Of a stretch of 64,000 nucleotides of DNA, positions 24,201 through 36,979 are shown piece by piece. Origin of the DNA: Botryotinia globosa (taxonomy: Eukaryota > Ascomycota > Leotiomycetes > Helotiales > Sclerotiniaceae); assembly GCA_014898425.1 (NCBI GenBank), contig RCSZ01000005.1, positions 2,196,501 to 2,260,500 of the forward strand, in the 5' to 3' direction. The notes below the pieces were generated by a model that did no database searches, was not told where the DNA came from, and saw only the letters and a program-made list of their open reading frames with translations. The first letter of the stretch is position 1; each line of letters opens with the position of its first letter. Position numbers and translations under genes: made by a program.

Positions 24201-27200
24201 TAATTCAAATAGTATTTGAAAAATAATTATATTATAATTTTTTATAATTAAAGGAATTTAATTATAATCTAAAAAGAAATCGATTAAGAAAGCAATTTAA
24301 TATTCTATAAAGTTTTCTATAAAAATATTAATATTTGAAGGTAGATTTATATCTTTAATTGAATATTTATTAAATTCAACAATTGTATTTATAAGTTTAT
24401 AAATATCAAAAATCTTTTTCTTTATTAAAAACTATAGATTTCTATAAAGACTATTCATATATTTAAAAACTCCTTAATCTATTCTTTTTTAAAATATTTT
24501 AGATATAATCTTAATTAAGGTTTTTGAAATAGAAAATCCAGATATTTGTTAAACTTTATATAAAATAATTTGTATTTTCTATAAAAAAGGCTATTTCTTT
24601 TTATATTTGTTTAATATATATTTAATTAAAGATAAATATTCCTTTTTGATTTAATAAATAGATAAATAATAATTTTTATTTACAAATAAAAAATATTTTT
24701 TTAAAATCTATTTCTTTATATCTATTTGTAATTAAATAATAACCTTTAGATTTTTTATTAAATTACAAAATCAAATAATCTTTTTATTTTTTTGAAAATT
24801 ATAAATAAGAGTTTTTTTTTTATATCTCTTTAATCAATTATTTCTTTTTTTTAACTCTTTATTTATAAAGTTTTTAAATTGATTTAAAAAAAATATTTTA
24901 TTTATCTTATTCTTATATAAAATATTTATATAAAACAAAAAACAATTTTATTAAAATTTAATAAAATTATTTTTTAATAAAAAATATAAACTTATTTTAA
25001 TATATTATCCTCTAAATAGATTAAATTCTAATTTCTTAAATTTAAGGCTTAAAAAAATATAATTGTCTTTTGTTTAATATACTAAATATTTACTTGATTC
25101 TCTTAATCATTATTTATTATTATAATATATTACAATCCATTTTTATATATAAATATAACTTTATTTATAATAAATTATAGTATTTTAAATAATAAATCAT
25201 TATATATATTTTCTATTACAAATAAATTAATAACATTTGATATTCTTTTAAAAGATATATATATATCCTTATAAAAACTTTTGATATTGATTTCAAAAGA
25301 ATTAATTCTAATAATAATAATCTAAACCAAGCTAATTAATAGATTAAATTTTATAATCAAATTAATATCAATTAAATTAATAGTCGAACCGAAATCTGAA
25401 ATTGCTTTAATAAAACCTTAATTATTAAAAAATACTTTAATATAAAAAAGATCTTTCTTATTATCTTTTATAAAAATATAAATAAAATTATAAATTATAT
25501 TCAAATAGAAAGCTTTTATAACTTCAACTTATTCTAAAGGTTTAAATAAAATGGAAAGTTTATTAATCAAACTTATTATATAGCTATCAAGAATTAATGA
25601 TTTTATTGAATTATTTATTTTTATAATCCACTTTTTCTATATATTGAGGTATTCTTTAATAATGAAATCTATAATAATAAGGATTATAATCAATAGAATA
25701 TTCTAATTAATTTTCTTTATTATCCTATAACCATTATTTATTATTTAAGGAATTATTTATTTTTTAAGCTTTTTAATTTTATTTAGCATTTTTTCAATTA
25801 CAACTTTTATTATAGAATTCTTAGAATTATAAGTATAAATTTCTATTGGTTTAATTTGTATAAACTTTTAAAAGGATATTTCGATTATAAATTATCAATT
25901 GAATTTAAGGATTTTGTTTGTAAATAAAAGTATAGATTTTGTAAAAATATTCGAATATAATTTGATTATTTTATTTAAATTGTTATAAAATAATCTTTCA
26001 TATTTCCTTGATATTTTTTTTATAATATTAATATATTTTTAAATAATATATACTTTTCTTTTTAATATAATATTAATAAATTCTTCCTTGATATTAATAA
26101 AATATAACATTTCTTTATTCTTAAAGAATTTCAATTAATTATTTTGAAAAATTTATAATCTAATCACTTTTATTAAACTAAAACCAGTTTTATTATTATA
26201 TATAATTAAAATAAAATTATTTAAACTATTTATTAGCCTTTATATTAATTGTTTTAATTTATTATAATATATAAATCCTTTATCAAAATATTTTCTAAAA
26301 ATCAAATAATCTTTTTTTAAAATATAATCTTTATTATTAGATTATTTATTATTATAATTATAATATATCCTCTTATAAATTATATATATAACTTTTATTA
26401 TCTCTAAATTAATAATAATATTAATAGCAATAGATACTATAATCTATATAAATTTATAAATTAAGATTTAAAATATTTCCATTATTTTTGAATCAAAAAG
26501 GATTTAATAAGTTTCAATTTTTTTTTTAAACTTGAGATTTGATTATATTTGTTTTTTTATAATAAATATAAAATTCTCGAAAACTTTTATTATTTTCTTT
26601 ATTCCATTATCTTTTTGAATTATTAAAACTTTTGTTTTATTTCGAATCTTTATAAATAAAATAATAGATTCTAATAATTTATTGAAATTAGAATCCTTAT
26701 TATTATTTATATTAAAAAGAATATATTAAGATTTACTTTCAATATATTAGATTATTTAATTGAATATTTTATTTTAATTTATTATATTTAATTATTTTAT
26801 ATTATATCTAATTTGAATAATACATTTTCAAAAGATTTTAAAAAATACACTTTTGAAAAATAATTTAATAATTTCACTTTTTATTAAAGCTTTATCTTTA
26901 ATCAATTATTATACAATTTGATTATATTATTTAATAAAATAATTAAAATTATTATATTTAATATTTCCTTTCTATCTATACTTTTTAATAAATTTTTGTA
27001 GATATTTATAAGAATATATTTTCTAAAAAATATTATTATTGAAATACTTTTTAAAAAAAATAGGTTTGAAATGTTTTTCCCAATTCTATTCTTCAAATTA
27101 CTATTCCTTTATAGTTTTAATCTTTTTTCAAAATATATAATTTATTTATAAAAAGATTTGCATTTAAAAATCTTTATTTAAAATATAATAATTTTGTTGA

Positions 27201-28462
27201 AATTATTCTATACCTTTATATCACTTAATAATATTAAAACCCTTAAATTATAATATATCAATAATTTTAGAAAATAATATTAAAGATATAAGAATTCTTA
27301 AAAAGTATTTTAGAAAAATAATAAATTACTGAATATTAAGATTCCCTTCTAAAAATTTTAGATTGAAATTCTTATTAGGTTTTTTACCCTTATTTGTTTT
27401 TCAATCGAATAAAAAAGGGATATTTGATTTGGAAATATCCTTTTCAAGATTATCTATATTAAAAGTATTAGGATCAATTAATAAGCTTAAAGATTTTGAA
27501 TTTATAATTAAATAATTATTCTGGATTTTGAATCTATTATTGAAATCAAAGATTAATATAATATAGATTTTATTATTATACTAAATAATTTCGTTTTTGT
27601 TAATAGATAATTACAATAATTGGATAATTATATAAAGATTTAAAAAATCTTCGATATAATATAAATAAAAACTCGATTATTATTTTATTTATTTTTCTTT
27701 TAATAACTTTACCAAATTTTAATAAAGTTATCTTTTCTTTTCAAATTTGTATAACTATAAGCTTATTTACAAAAATTCAAAAATATAGGTTGGTAATTTG
27801 TATTAGGAAATTCGAATTTTAAATTTTTTTTGAAAATATATCTAGAAATTTGTTTTTAGAAATAAAAAGATTATTTTCATAAATAATTCTTTTAATTAGA
27901 TTAAATAATATAATATTTCTAATTTTAATATAAATTGTTTTTGAATTTCTTAGATTAATCAAATCCCATCTAGATATAGATATAACTAAGATAATCTTGA
28001 AAATTCTAAATAAACTTAATATTTATTAAGCCTTAAATACAAGGATAAATATTGATTAATACATCTTAAATTCATTTTATAAAAAAAAACTTTTTTTTTC
28101 AAAATCAAATCTTTATTTAGATTCCTATAAATTCCATAAACAACAAAACTTCTATGATTTGTTTTTATAATCTTTCGAAAGAAATAAGAATAATTCAATT
28201 AAAAGCAACTTTACCTTCAATTTAAATTTGTATAAAATTATAAATCGATTTTGAGAATAGAGTATTTGTTTTTCCTCTCTTTCCTTTTGTTATTAAACTA
28301 TTATCATTTTGATTCTATTATAATACTAAATAATTCCTTGTTTCCCCGTTTTCTATTAACTTTTCTAAATCAATAACTTTCTACTTTTTAAAACAATTCA
28401 AAAGTTTAGATTTATATATAGCTTTTTAATCTTTCAATATTCTTTTTTATATAAGTTATCAA

Positions 28463-28702
28463 TATAAAAAAGTAAAAAATAATAGAGTTATAAAATAATC
28501 CTTTGTATATATTATAGAAAAATCATTATAATATATTGCTTCAAACAAAAGAGAGGAGGGGGAGGCTTTATATAATGTTTCACAAAATATACTAAAAGTT
28601 TGATAGATGGAAACTAACTACTCTTTCTAAACTACAAGGAAAAGGGCTATAAATACTAGCTATAGAAGTGGACCACGTGACCAGCACAAAGATTCGCTCA
28701 CA
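28463..28702 (-). repeat. Right LTR of element A (240 bp)
   Basis: Same length as the left LTR. The left part is more heavily mutated (TATAAAAAAGT where the other has TGTAAAAGAGT), and the right end is better preserved (GATTCGCTCACA). Confidence 0.9.
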
Positions 28703-28738
28703 ATATGTAGTATATAATACATAGATATATAATGTATA

Positions 28739-29247
28739 TATTAATTCGAGAAGAATACGAAAGATGTAGTACCTATATATTTTAGATTCTAAATATTTAA
28801 TTATATTCTATCTAAAGAGTTAGCTATATAGAAAAGTAATAGGTTTTATATAAATACTATTAAAAGAGCTATCGTATTAATAGAATTAGAATGAAATATT
28901 TAATTATTAGTTATACTAGATTAATAAATTATATTTCATCTAACTAAAAACTTATTTTTTTCATCATTCGAGAATGTTTATAGAAACTTTATATCCTATA
29001 TCTACTACGTGATATCTACTACGTGATATCTACAAACTAAAAAGCGTATATTATTTCGAATTATAAAATATTAATTCATTTATAAAATTACTTTTAATTT
29101 TATTTTTGGGTAGATTTTTTACTTGTATGATAATATCATTTCATCTAATTAATACGATGATTTTTTTTGGTATTCGTTTAATCCTTTTTGATATAGTAGT
29201 TATTATATTGAAGTTAATTTTTTAAAGTAAATATTCTTGTTTATATT
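28739..29247 (-). repeat. Solo LTR of family 3, interrupted by a MITE
   Basis: Positions 28739-28870 match the first part of the family-3 LTR (TATTAATTCGAGAAGAATAC) and 29159-29247 match its remainder. The unit is flanked by GTATA at 28734-28738 and at 29248-29252, a perfect 5-bp target duplication. The duplication matches the outer ends, so the LTR was inserted as a family-3 element, was reduced to a solo LTR, and was split by the 288-bp insertion. Confidence 0.75.
28871..29158. mobile_element. MITE inserted in a solo LTR (about 288 bp)
   Basis: It begins ATCGTATTAAT and ends ATTAATACGAT, a perfect 11-bp inverted terminal pair. Similarity continues inward imperfectly (TAGAATGAAAT against ATTTCATCTA). 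It interrupts a family-3 LTR whose uninterrupted copies are at 29803-30036 and 52924-53157. The interior carries a short ATATCTACTACGTG tandem repeat at about 29004-29032. Confidence 0.65.
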
Positions 29248-29252
29248 GTATA

Positions 29253-29797
29253 ATATATATTAGAATTAATATAAAGTAATAACTAGTATAAATATAGATA
29301 TAAGTTTATTATAAAACTTTTTATTAATTCCTTGAGAATCTTTTCTCAAGCTATATATATCTAAAGATAGGTGTATAAGTGTGTGAATATATAAGTGAGG
29401 GAATAAATAAATGAGTAAATAGATATTTAATAAAAGAAAATAAATAGATATATAAATAGATAAATAGATAAATAGATAAATAAATAAATTAGTATAAAGA
29501 AGAGATAAAAAGAAAAGAAATCTATTAGTTTAAATAGAATATAAATAATATAAAATCTAAATATAAAATCTAAATATAAAATCTAAATATAAAATCTAAA
29601 TATAAAATCTAAATATAAAATCTAAATATAAAATCTAAATGTTTAATCTCATTTGAGTGGGGAGATCGACTCGAATCACTATATAGTATTAAAATAAGTC
29701 TATATAAAATAAATAAAATGAATTAATAATCTATTAAATTAGTAATTTATTCAATTTCAAAAATATATAATTTTAATTCAAAATCTCTTTTTAATAT
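29253..29797. repeat. AT-rich spacer with tandem repeats and a half fold-back copy
   Basis: It contains GATAAATA-type tracts (about 29435-29490) and about seven 13-bp ATAAAATCTAAAT units (about 29548-29640). A stretch at about 29673-29730 matches one arm of the fold-back element at 53420-53688. No coding remnant is seen. Confidence 0.6.
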
Positions 29798-29802
29798 ATA
29801 AA

Positions 29803-30036
29803 TATTAGTTCGAGAAGAATACGGAAAACATAGCATCCACGTAATGTAGGTTTTGTATATCTAATTGTATTCTATCTAAAAAACTAGCTAAATAGGAAAA
29901 TAGTAGGCTTTATATAAACATTATTGAAAGAGCTAGTTTTTTTTATATTTACTTAATCCTTTTAATATAATAGCCTTTATATTAGAATCATTTCCTTGAA
30001 ATGAATTCCCTATATATAAATTTCTTTGTTTATATA
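29803..30036 (-). repeat. Left LTR of the family-3 element (234 bp)
   Basis: The + strand starts TATTAGTTCGAGAAGAATAC and ends TTTGTTTATATA (ancestral CTTGTTCACACA). It is collinear with 52924-53157. A purine-rich AAAAAAGAG lies just upstream on the minus strand. Confidence 0.85.
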
Positions 30037-30261
30037 CTCAAAACTCTTTTTTATAACTTCAATATAATGATTTCCTATTAAATAGAATCAATTCTTTCCT
30101 TATATATTTTTTATTTTTTTTATTATCTTGATATCAATTTTATTTATATTAATCAAGTCAATCAAAGCCTGATATAGCTTTCCTTTTATTATTGTATTAA
30201 TTGGATTAGTTGGATCATTGATTTATATAATTTTGATAATCTCTTTTTTTTATAAGATTAG

Positions 30262-30418
30262 TGTCAGGGTACAGGTAAAGACTTATATTATACCATAAGG
30301 GTTCTAAGTACTATGAAAGGTTGAGGCTCTATTATAGAAAATAGAGTATACTAAAAGTACACTAAGGGTTTGTGTTTAAGGTATAAAAACAATGTAATTG
30401 GCTTAATACTGTAACAAT
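30262..30418 (-). repeat. Left LTR of element C
   Basis: The + strand begins TGTCAGGGTACAGGTAAAGA and ends ACTGTAACA. It shares CATAAGGGTTCTAA and AGGCTCTATTATAGAAA with the right LTR. Confidence 0.9.
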
Positions 30419-33400
30419 ACTCTCCTTTTAAAGTTTGCTTGTCCCAAATAAATTAAGGTATAAACTAACTTTGTTATTTTTTTAATAAAATTATAAAGGA
30501 TCGATTCAATAAGCCAGTTTATTATTATTTCTAAATTAATTAAATAACAATTTAAAATCCCTTGAAATAATATTAAAACATTTTAATTTCTATTATAAAA
30601 TTAAAACGAATTGTTTTTAAAATAATAATCAATTAACAAATCTTTTTTGATTTGTTCAATCCCTATTTAAAAGTTATTTCTAGTATAATAATATTCGAGA
30701 TAGCAAGTTTTTTGAATCCAATTTATACAAATAGATTTAGTTTGTTTAAATATATTAAATAAAATATAATGATTATTCCTTTTTAGTCTTAAAAATCTTT
30801 AGTTGATTGTTATAATAATAAATGGTACTTTTATTTGATATAATAATAGAAATTATATTTATTGTAATAATTAAGAATCTTTTTGAATTTCTATTACTTA
30901 ATTTCCTTGTATATTTTGTTATTTTTTTCAAAAACTTAGTTTTGATTTCTGTATAACTTGATAATATTAATAATATTTTAATCTAATAATTCTAATAAAT
31001 AATAAAACAATCGAAATAATAAATTATAAAATATCAGAAAAATCTTGAAGTTGATTGGGAATTGTAGTAAATAAATCTATTTATAGATTTTGAGGATTTT
31101 ATAAAAACTATTTCATTTATTATCATTCTTTTTTATTAAATAATTGATTTTTATATTTTTTATATTAATCTATATTTTATTATTTTCTTTATAAAGAAAA
31201 ATATTAGTTTGGATTTTGTTAATATAATCTTTATATTTTTGAATTGATTAAATTATAAGCATTTTGAGTTTGATTAGAATGAAATCAAATCTATCTGTAA
31301 TTTTATTAGCTTTAAAGAACTCTTGTTTTTTTTGATATAATAAATTTAATAGAATTAATATAAACAATTCAATTTCGAAATATAAATAATAATTATAATT
31401 AACAAAGAATAGGGATATACCAATGATTTCTAATATAATATTATTTAATATAAATTTTACAAATAGAAATTAATTAAATTAATTGTTTTAATAAAAATTT
31501 ATAAAAATATAAAGATATTATTCAATTATAATATTGATTCTTTTTATTTAATTATTGAATTCAGAATGGAATAAGGAAGATTGTTTTAAAATAATCAATA
31601 AATATTTGAATAAATATTTTCAAAACTTAAAGATAAATTGAGAGTCTTTATTAGATACAATATTATTAGAAGTGTTATATAGATAATATATCTTTTCAAT
31701 AAATCGATTTATAAATTCCTCTATAAACAGTTTTATTACTAATATAAAATATTATATTTTGATTAGATAGTAAACAACTATAATAATATATTGATATTTC
31801 TTTTTATAGTGTTTATTAATTAATAATAATATAATATAATTAATAAAAATATTTGATTAGAGATAAAATAATATTAACAAGAATTCAAGGAATTTAGATA
31901 TAATAAAACAAAAGGTTTTAATATAAAAACAAAGTTGATAAATTTATATAAATATCTTAATCTTTTTAGATATATTAAGCTATCAATATATACAAAAAAT
32001 GAGATTAATAGTTTTGATATAATTTGAATACTCAATTGATTCAATTGAATATATATAATATATAATTTATATATAAAGTTTAATAAAAAGGGAAATAAAA
32101 AGGCGGTTGTAATAAAAAATCTTATTATTAATTAATCTATAATCTTGTAAGATTATCCAAAAATCCTTTCGAATATTTAATAGCTAATAATAAACAAAAA
32201 GATTTCGAAATATTATATATATAATTATAACTAATTTAGACAATTTATATACTTTATTAATAAAATTATTAATCGATTTATCAATATCAAAAATGATTAT
32301 ATTTATTAAAGTTATAATCAAATCTAAATTACTATTTATTTATTAAATAATATCCTTGAATATAATAATATCGAATATTTATTTTAAAAGGATTATTTAT
32401 AAGCGATTTTTAATTCGATTATTATTAGAATTAATATATATTAAATAGTTTTCAGTTTTGTAATTCAAAGTATTAGAACGAATAGTCTTATAATTAGATT
32501 GATATATAATATAGAAATTGAATTCCAATAAGAATTCGACCTATCTAGTTTATTATTGATTCAATATTTTTATTAATATAAAGTATTCAAGGTTCTTATA
32601 ATTAATAATGATTTCGAATAATTCCTAAACACTATATAATTTCAATCTCCATTTCTTTAATGATTTTATAATCACTAGAAGTTTTTTATTATAAATCTTA
32701 TAATTATATTCAATAATATTATATTTTGATAAGAAATATACTACAAAATATAAATTTCCCTCATTATTATATTACAAAAAAATACTATCCGTAATTTAAT
32801 TGAAAACATTGATTTCGATCATTATATAATAATAATAATCAAATATAATAAGAATAAAGCAAAGAAAAAAACATTCTTTAATATTATAAAAACATTTTTC
32901 TATTTAGAATTCTAACTCTATACTTTTTCCTTTTTTAAAAAGTGATTAAAGGGTTTTGAAATCTTGAAAAAATTGTAAATAAAATATTAATAAAAATTAG
33001 CAAATCCAAAGAAATATTAAAAATCTTTGAATTTAATTAATAATTTCTAATTGAATATAATATCAATTTTCTTCAAATCTATTTTTATATCTTCTAAAAT
33101 AATAATTAAATTAAAATATTTAATTCTTTTTATCTCAAACTTGTATTTATCGATATCGATTTGTAATCCAATATTGATTAATTATTAAATAATCTTGCAA
33201 ATATATTTTTTATAATTTATAATATTTTTAAAATAAATCAAAATATTATTCAAATATATTATAGAAATTTTATCCAAAAGATTGAAAAAAATATAATTGA
33301 TATAATTTTAAAACAAGATTAATATGTTGTAGAATTCAAAGGGTATTACTAATAATTCGAATAAACTAAAACAAATGATGAAAGTGGTTTTTTATTTGTA

Positions 33401-34415
33401 ATTCTCTATAATTTATAACTTATTAAAAATAATAATAATATTAAGTTTGATATAGATTTTAGTATAATATAAAATATCAAGGGTTTCTTTAATTAATAAT
33501 AAAGGATATTAATTTTTGATAATAATATTATTTAGATTTTGATAGTTTTAATAAATTCAAATATCTTTTTTTAATTTAGTAATTAAAAGGAATAGAATAA
33601 TTAATCAAAAACAAGATTCCCAAATAAATCCTTTATTTAGATCATTATCAAGTTATTTATAAATAATTTAAAGTTTAATTGAGGATATTAAATAATCCTT
33701 ATTATATAATGATTTTTTATCTAATATAATCTCGATTTTGTAATCTTATAAATATTGTAATGAAAGTTTGTTAATAAAAGAAGGTAGGAATTCTAAATAT
33801 AGATTATAAAACTAGAAAGATAATTTATCTTGAATTTTTAATATAAAAAGGATAAATTGATCTATCTTTTTTATAAATTTAATAATATTGTTATCTACTA
33901 AATCTTAATATAATTAAATAGAATCCTTAATTATTATATAATATAAATTACAAACCCTATTTAATTCGTTTTAGAATACTTTTGTAATATAAATATTGTT
34001 ATTCTTATAGAATTATATAAAATTATTAGTTGTAAAGAATTTTATATTTTGTATTTTGAAATAAATATTTCGTATAATGTTGAATAGTTTGTTTAAGAGA
34101 TTTGATAGTAATAATAATAATAAGAATAAAATGTTTTAATTTTATAATAGTTTTTTATACTTCTTGGAATTAGTAATAAATCGAGCTAGGGTTAGTTTCA
34201 AGGATAAACGATTAAGAATTATTTTAGTTTGAATGTTTATTTTATTATTGATATAATAAATGTAATAAAGGTTTTTGTTTTTATTATTTTCAAGATTGAT
34301 GGTATTAGAGTTTTTTTGGATATCCGGAGTTTTAATAGATTCAAGAATTACTAATTGATTTTAGAATAATAAAAACTTAATTTTGAAGTTTTTATTAATA
34401 ATATTTTTTATAAAA

Positions 34416-34661
34416 ATTAATTTCGAAATAAGCTTTTATAAAAATAATTTGGAATTGATTGATATAATTTTGCTATTTTTTAGCAAAATTATTTTATAGC
34501 TAATAGGTATATTGGGGATAATAATTATTAATATAAAAGTTAATTTCGAAATAAACTTTTATAAGGGTGGTTTGGAATCGATTGATATAATTTTATTATT
34601 TTTTAGTAAAATTATTTTATAATTATTAGATATATTAAGGATAATAGTTGCTATAATATTA
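34416..34661. repeat. Two-copy 123-bp tandem duplication inside element C
   Basis: Two adjacent units, 34416-34538 and 34539-34661, begin with ATTAATTTCGAAATAA and GTTAATTTCGAAATAA. Each contains one copy of the 27-bp palindrome (34465-34491 and 34588-34614). They differ mainly by transitions. Confidence 0.8.
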
Positions 34662-36824
34662 ATAGGATAATAATATCTCAAGTAATATATGAATACAAAT
34701 TTGAGTGTTATTGCTAATCAATTAATAATGGGGTTATAGTATTGAAGTTAGGGGAAATCAAGGATTATTGGATTTGTAATTGATAGAGTGATAATATAAA
34801 ATAAATCAATCTTTTGATGATTATTGATTTATATATTTAGAAATATATATTGAAAGAGGATATCGGAAAGTTTTCTGTTAATTAGAAGTAGATAATAAAT
34901 ATAAAAAAAGAGATATATAAATATTTGGAGTTTGAAAATAATTTTTCTATTAATAAAGTTATAGTTTATAGTTTTATTGTTTATAAGATTAATAAACAAA
35001 ATAATTATATTAAATATAAAAAAGATTTTTGTTAAAATTTTAAAAGATTTGTTATTCATTGTTTTAAGATATAAAGAATCCTTAGATATAATTGATCTTT
35101 TAATTTACAAAAATAAATTTCCTATAAAAAATCTTGATTTGTAATTATAAACCAAGATTAATCTTTTGATATATTAAGTTGGGAAATGAAGCTTTCATTT
35201 TTCTTTAAATAAACGGATTCTTTAATATACTTTTTCAGATCAAGTTTTTGAATAAAATTAAAAGGAATTAATGAAGTATAGTATAATAATATAACTGAAA
35301 AACAATTGATAGATAAAAAACAATTAATAAATTAAAACAAACTTTGATATAAGGAATTAATAATATTATAATAAAGTTTAAAGCTTTAATATTAATTAGT
35401 TGTAAAAAAGCGATTAATATAAGGATTATATTCTATATTAATATTGATATTATATTTTATATTATTAACTCATTTCTTATTACAATTATTTTTAATATAA
35501 TTTGGTTTCTTATAATAAAAGCAAAAACTAAAATTAAAATATTATTTTCGAATATAACAAAATAAAGAGTATTGATTTTGTTGAGTAATATTCAATTACA
35601 TAAAATCACTAAATAGTTTTGATACAAAGAAGACTATAATTAAAACTAATTTTCTATTGTAATATCTCAATTGATTATAGTTGAAATTAATATTCTAATT
35701 TTTTTATTAATTATCAAAATAAATTTTCTCTTCTAAATTATTATAAATATTTTATTATTAAATTATTCATATATCAATATTAATAATAAAAGGTTTATTA
35801 GAACAATTAATTAAAATATCAATTAACTTTTATAAAATCTTGAGTTTGAAATCAATAATTTATTATTTAATAGTTTTTCTATATCTAATAATAAATTATT
35901 TGAATTTAGTAATGAAATTATTAAATAAAATCTTTTTTATTTTATATTTGTTATAATCTATAAAGGCTTTTTATAAAAAATTAAGAGTTTAATATTGTTT
36001 GTTCAATTCGTTTTAAATATTTATTATAATATATTATCTAAAAAATTAGAAATCAAAATTGTATAGATTATTTATAATTATATCAAAATATATTTGATTG
36101 TTTGTATAAATTGAATTAGAAAATAAATTAGTAAAGAATATAATCTATTAGAATTCTGATTTATTTTTGTAATTTGTAATTAAATAATAATTGATTATAT
36201 TATAAAATATTATATACTAATTCTAATATTTTGTAATATTTTATTTATTATTATTAAACTTTTTGAAAAAAATGAAGTGTTTTTAATAAAATAAAGCTTT
36301 TAGATTATTATAAATAACAATCTTTAATATCTCAATTATATTTTGTAATTCGATAATCTGTAATTAAGTTTTATTAGTTTGAGTATATATTACAATAGCT
36401 TATTTTTATAATAAAGTTATAATTGTTTTAATTGAAATAAATACAGTTTAAATAATTATGAAATATATAATATTCAAATTATAGAATAGATCTATAAATA
36501 AGAAAACATTAGTTTTGATGAAATTGATGATATAATTTAAAAAAAGGAATTATAGGGGCAGACTAAATACAGCTATTTGATTAATTATCTTTAAAATACT
36601 TTTATAACTATAAAATATTGATAAATCAATATGAATATGTTTTAACACAATCGAATAACTTTATTGAAAAATAACAAAGTTATTTATAATAAATTAACAA
36701 TGGATTCGATCAATACAATCGAGTTATAATTTCAATAAAATCAGAATAATTGGAGTGGTTGGAGTACAATTTGAATAAATATTTAAAATGAAGTTATAAT
36801 AATTTCTAAGTAGATAATATAAAC

Positions 36825-36979
36825 TATTAGGGTATAGTTAAAGACTTATATTGTATCATAAGGGTTCTAAATGCTATAAAAGATTAAGGCTCTATTATAG
36901 AAAGTAGAATATACTAAGGGTATACTAAGGGTTTGTACCTAAGGCATAAAGGCAATATAGTTGGCTTGGCGCCGTGACA
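36825..36979 (-). repeat. Right LTR of element C
   Basis: The + strand begins TATTAGGGTATAGTTAAAGA (RIP form of TGTCAGGGTACAG) and ends GGCGCCGTGACA. It is directly followed by the ATTAG duplication. Confidence 0.9.

Larger units (their letters stand above)
17982..28702 (-). mobile_element. LTR retrotransposon A (family 1, 10.7 kb, RIP-degraded)
   Basis: Bounded by two direct 240-bp LTRs (17982-18221 and 28463-28702) and flanked on both sides by ATAT, a candidate 4-bp target duplication. Minus-strand orientation is inferred from a purine tract. Next to the left LTR the + strand reads TTCCTTTCT, that is AGAAAGGAA directly upstream of the LTR on the minus strand, as a polypurine tract should be. 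On the minus strand the LTR reads TGTGAGCG...TTTACA and contains a TATATAAAGCC promoter-like motif. On that strand TTGATAAC follows the first LTR and could be a primer-binding site with TGG mutated to TGA. All reading frames are destroyed, so gag, RT and integrase cannot be read and the superfamily is not determined. Element B (41951-52658) is its collinear sister. Confidence 0.85.
30262..36979 (-). mobile_element. LTR retrotransposon C (family 2, 6.7 kb) with perfect TSD
   Basis: LTRs of 157 bp (30262-30418) and 155 bp (36825-36979) flank a 6.4-kb interior. Perfect 5-bp duplications ATTAG lie at 30257-30261 and 36980-36984. On the minus strand the better-preserved LTR starts TGTCACGGCGCCAAGCCAAC and the other ends CCTGACA. 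A polypurine tract AAAAGGAGAG precedes the left LTR on the minus strand (CTCTCCTTTT at 30422-30431 on +), giving minus orientation. The LTRs still contain GC-bearing stretches, so RIP is milder there. Reading frames are all broken and no RT or integrase motif is readable. A 123-bp tandem duplication sits at 34416-34661. Confidence 0.85.

Noticed and set aside
29004..29640. CRISPR-like direct repeats (ATATCTACTACGTG and ATAAAATCTAAAT units)
   Set aside because: Units are adjacent without unique spacers, in a eukaryotic AT-rich block; these are simple tandem repeats.
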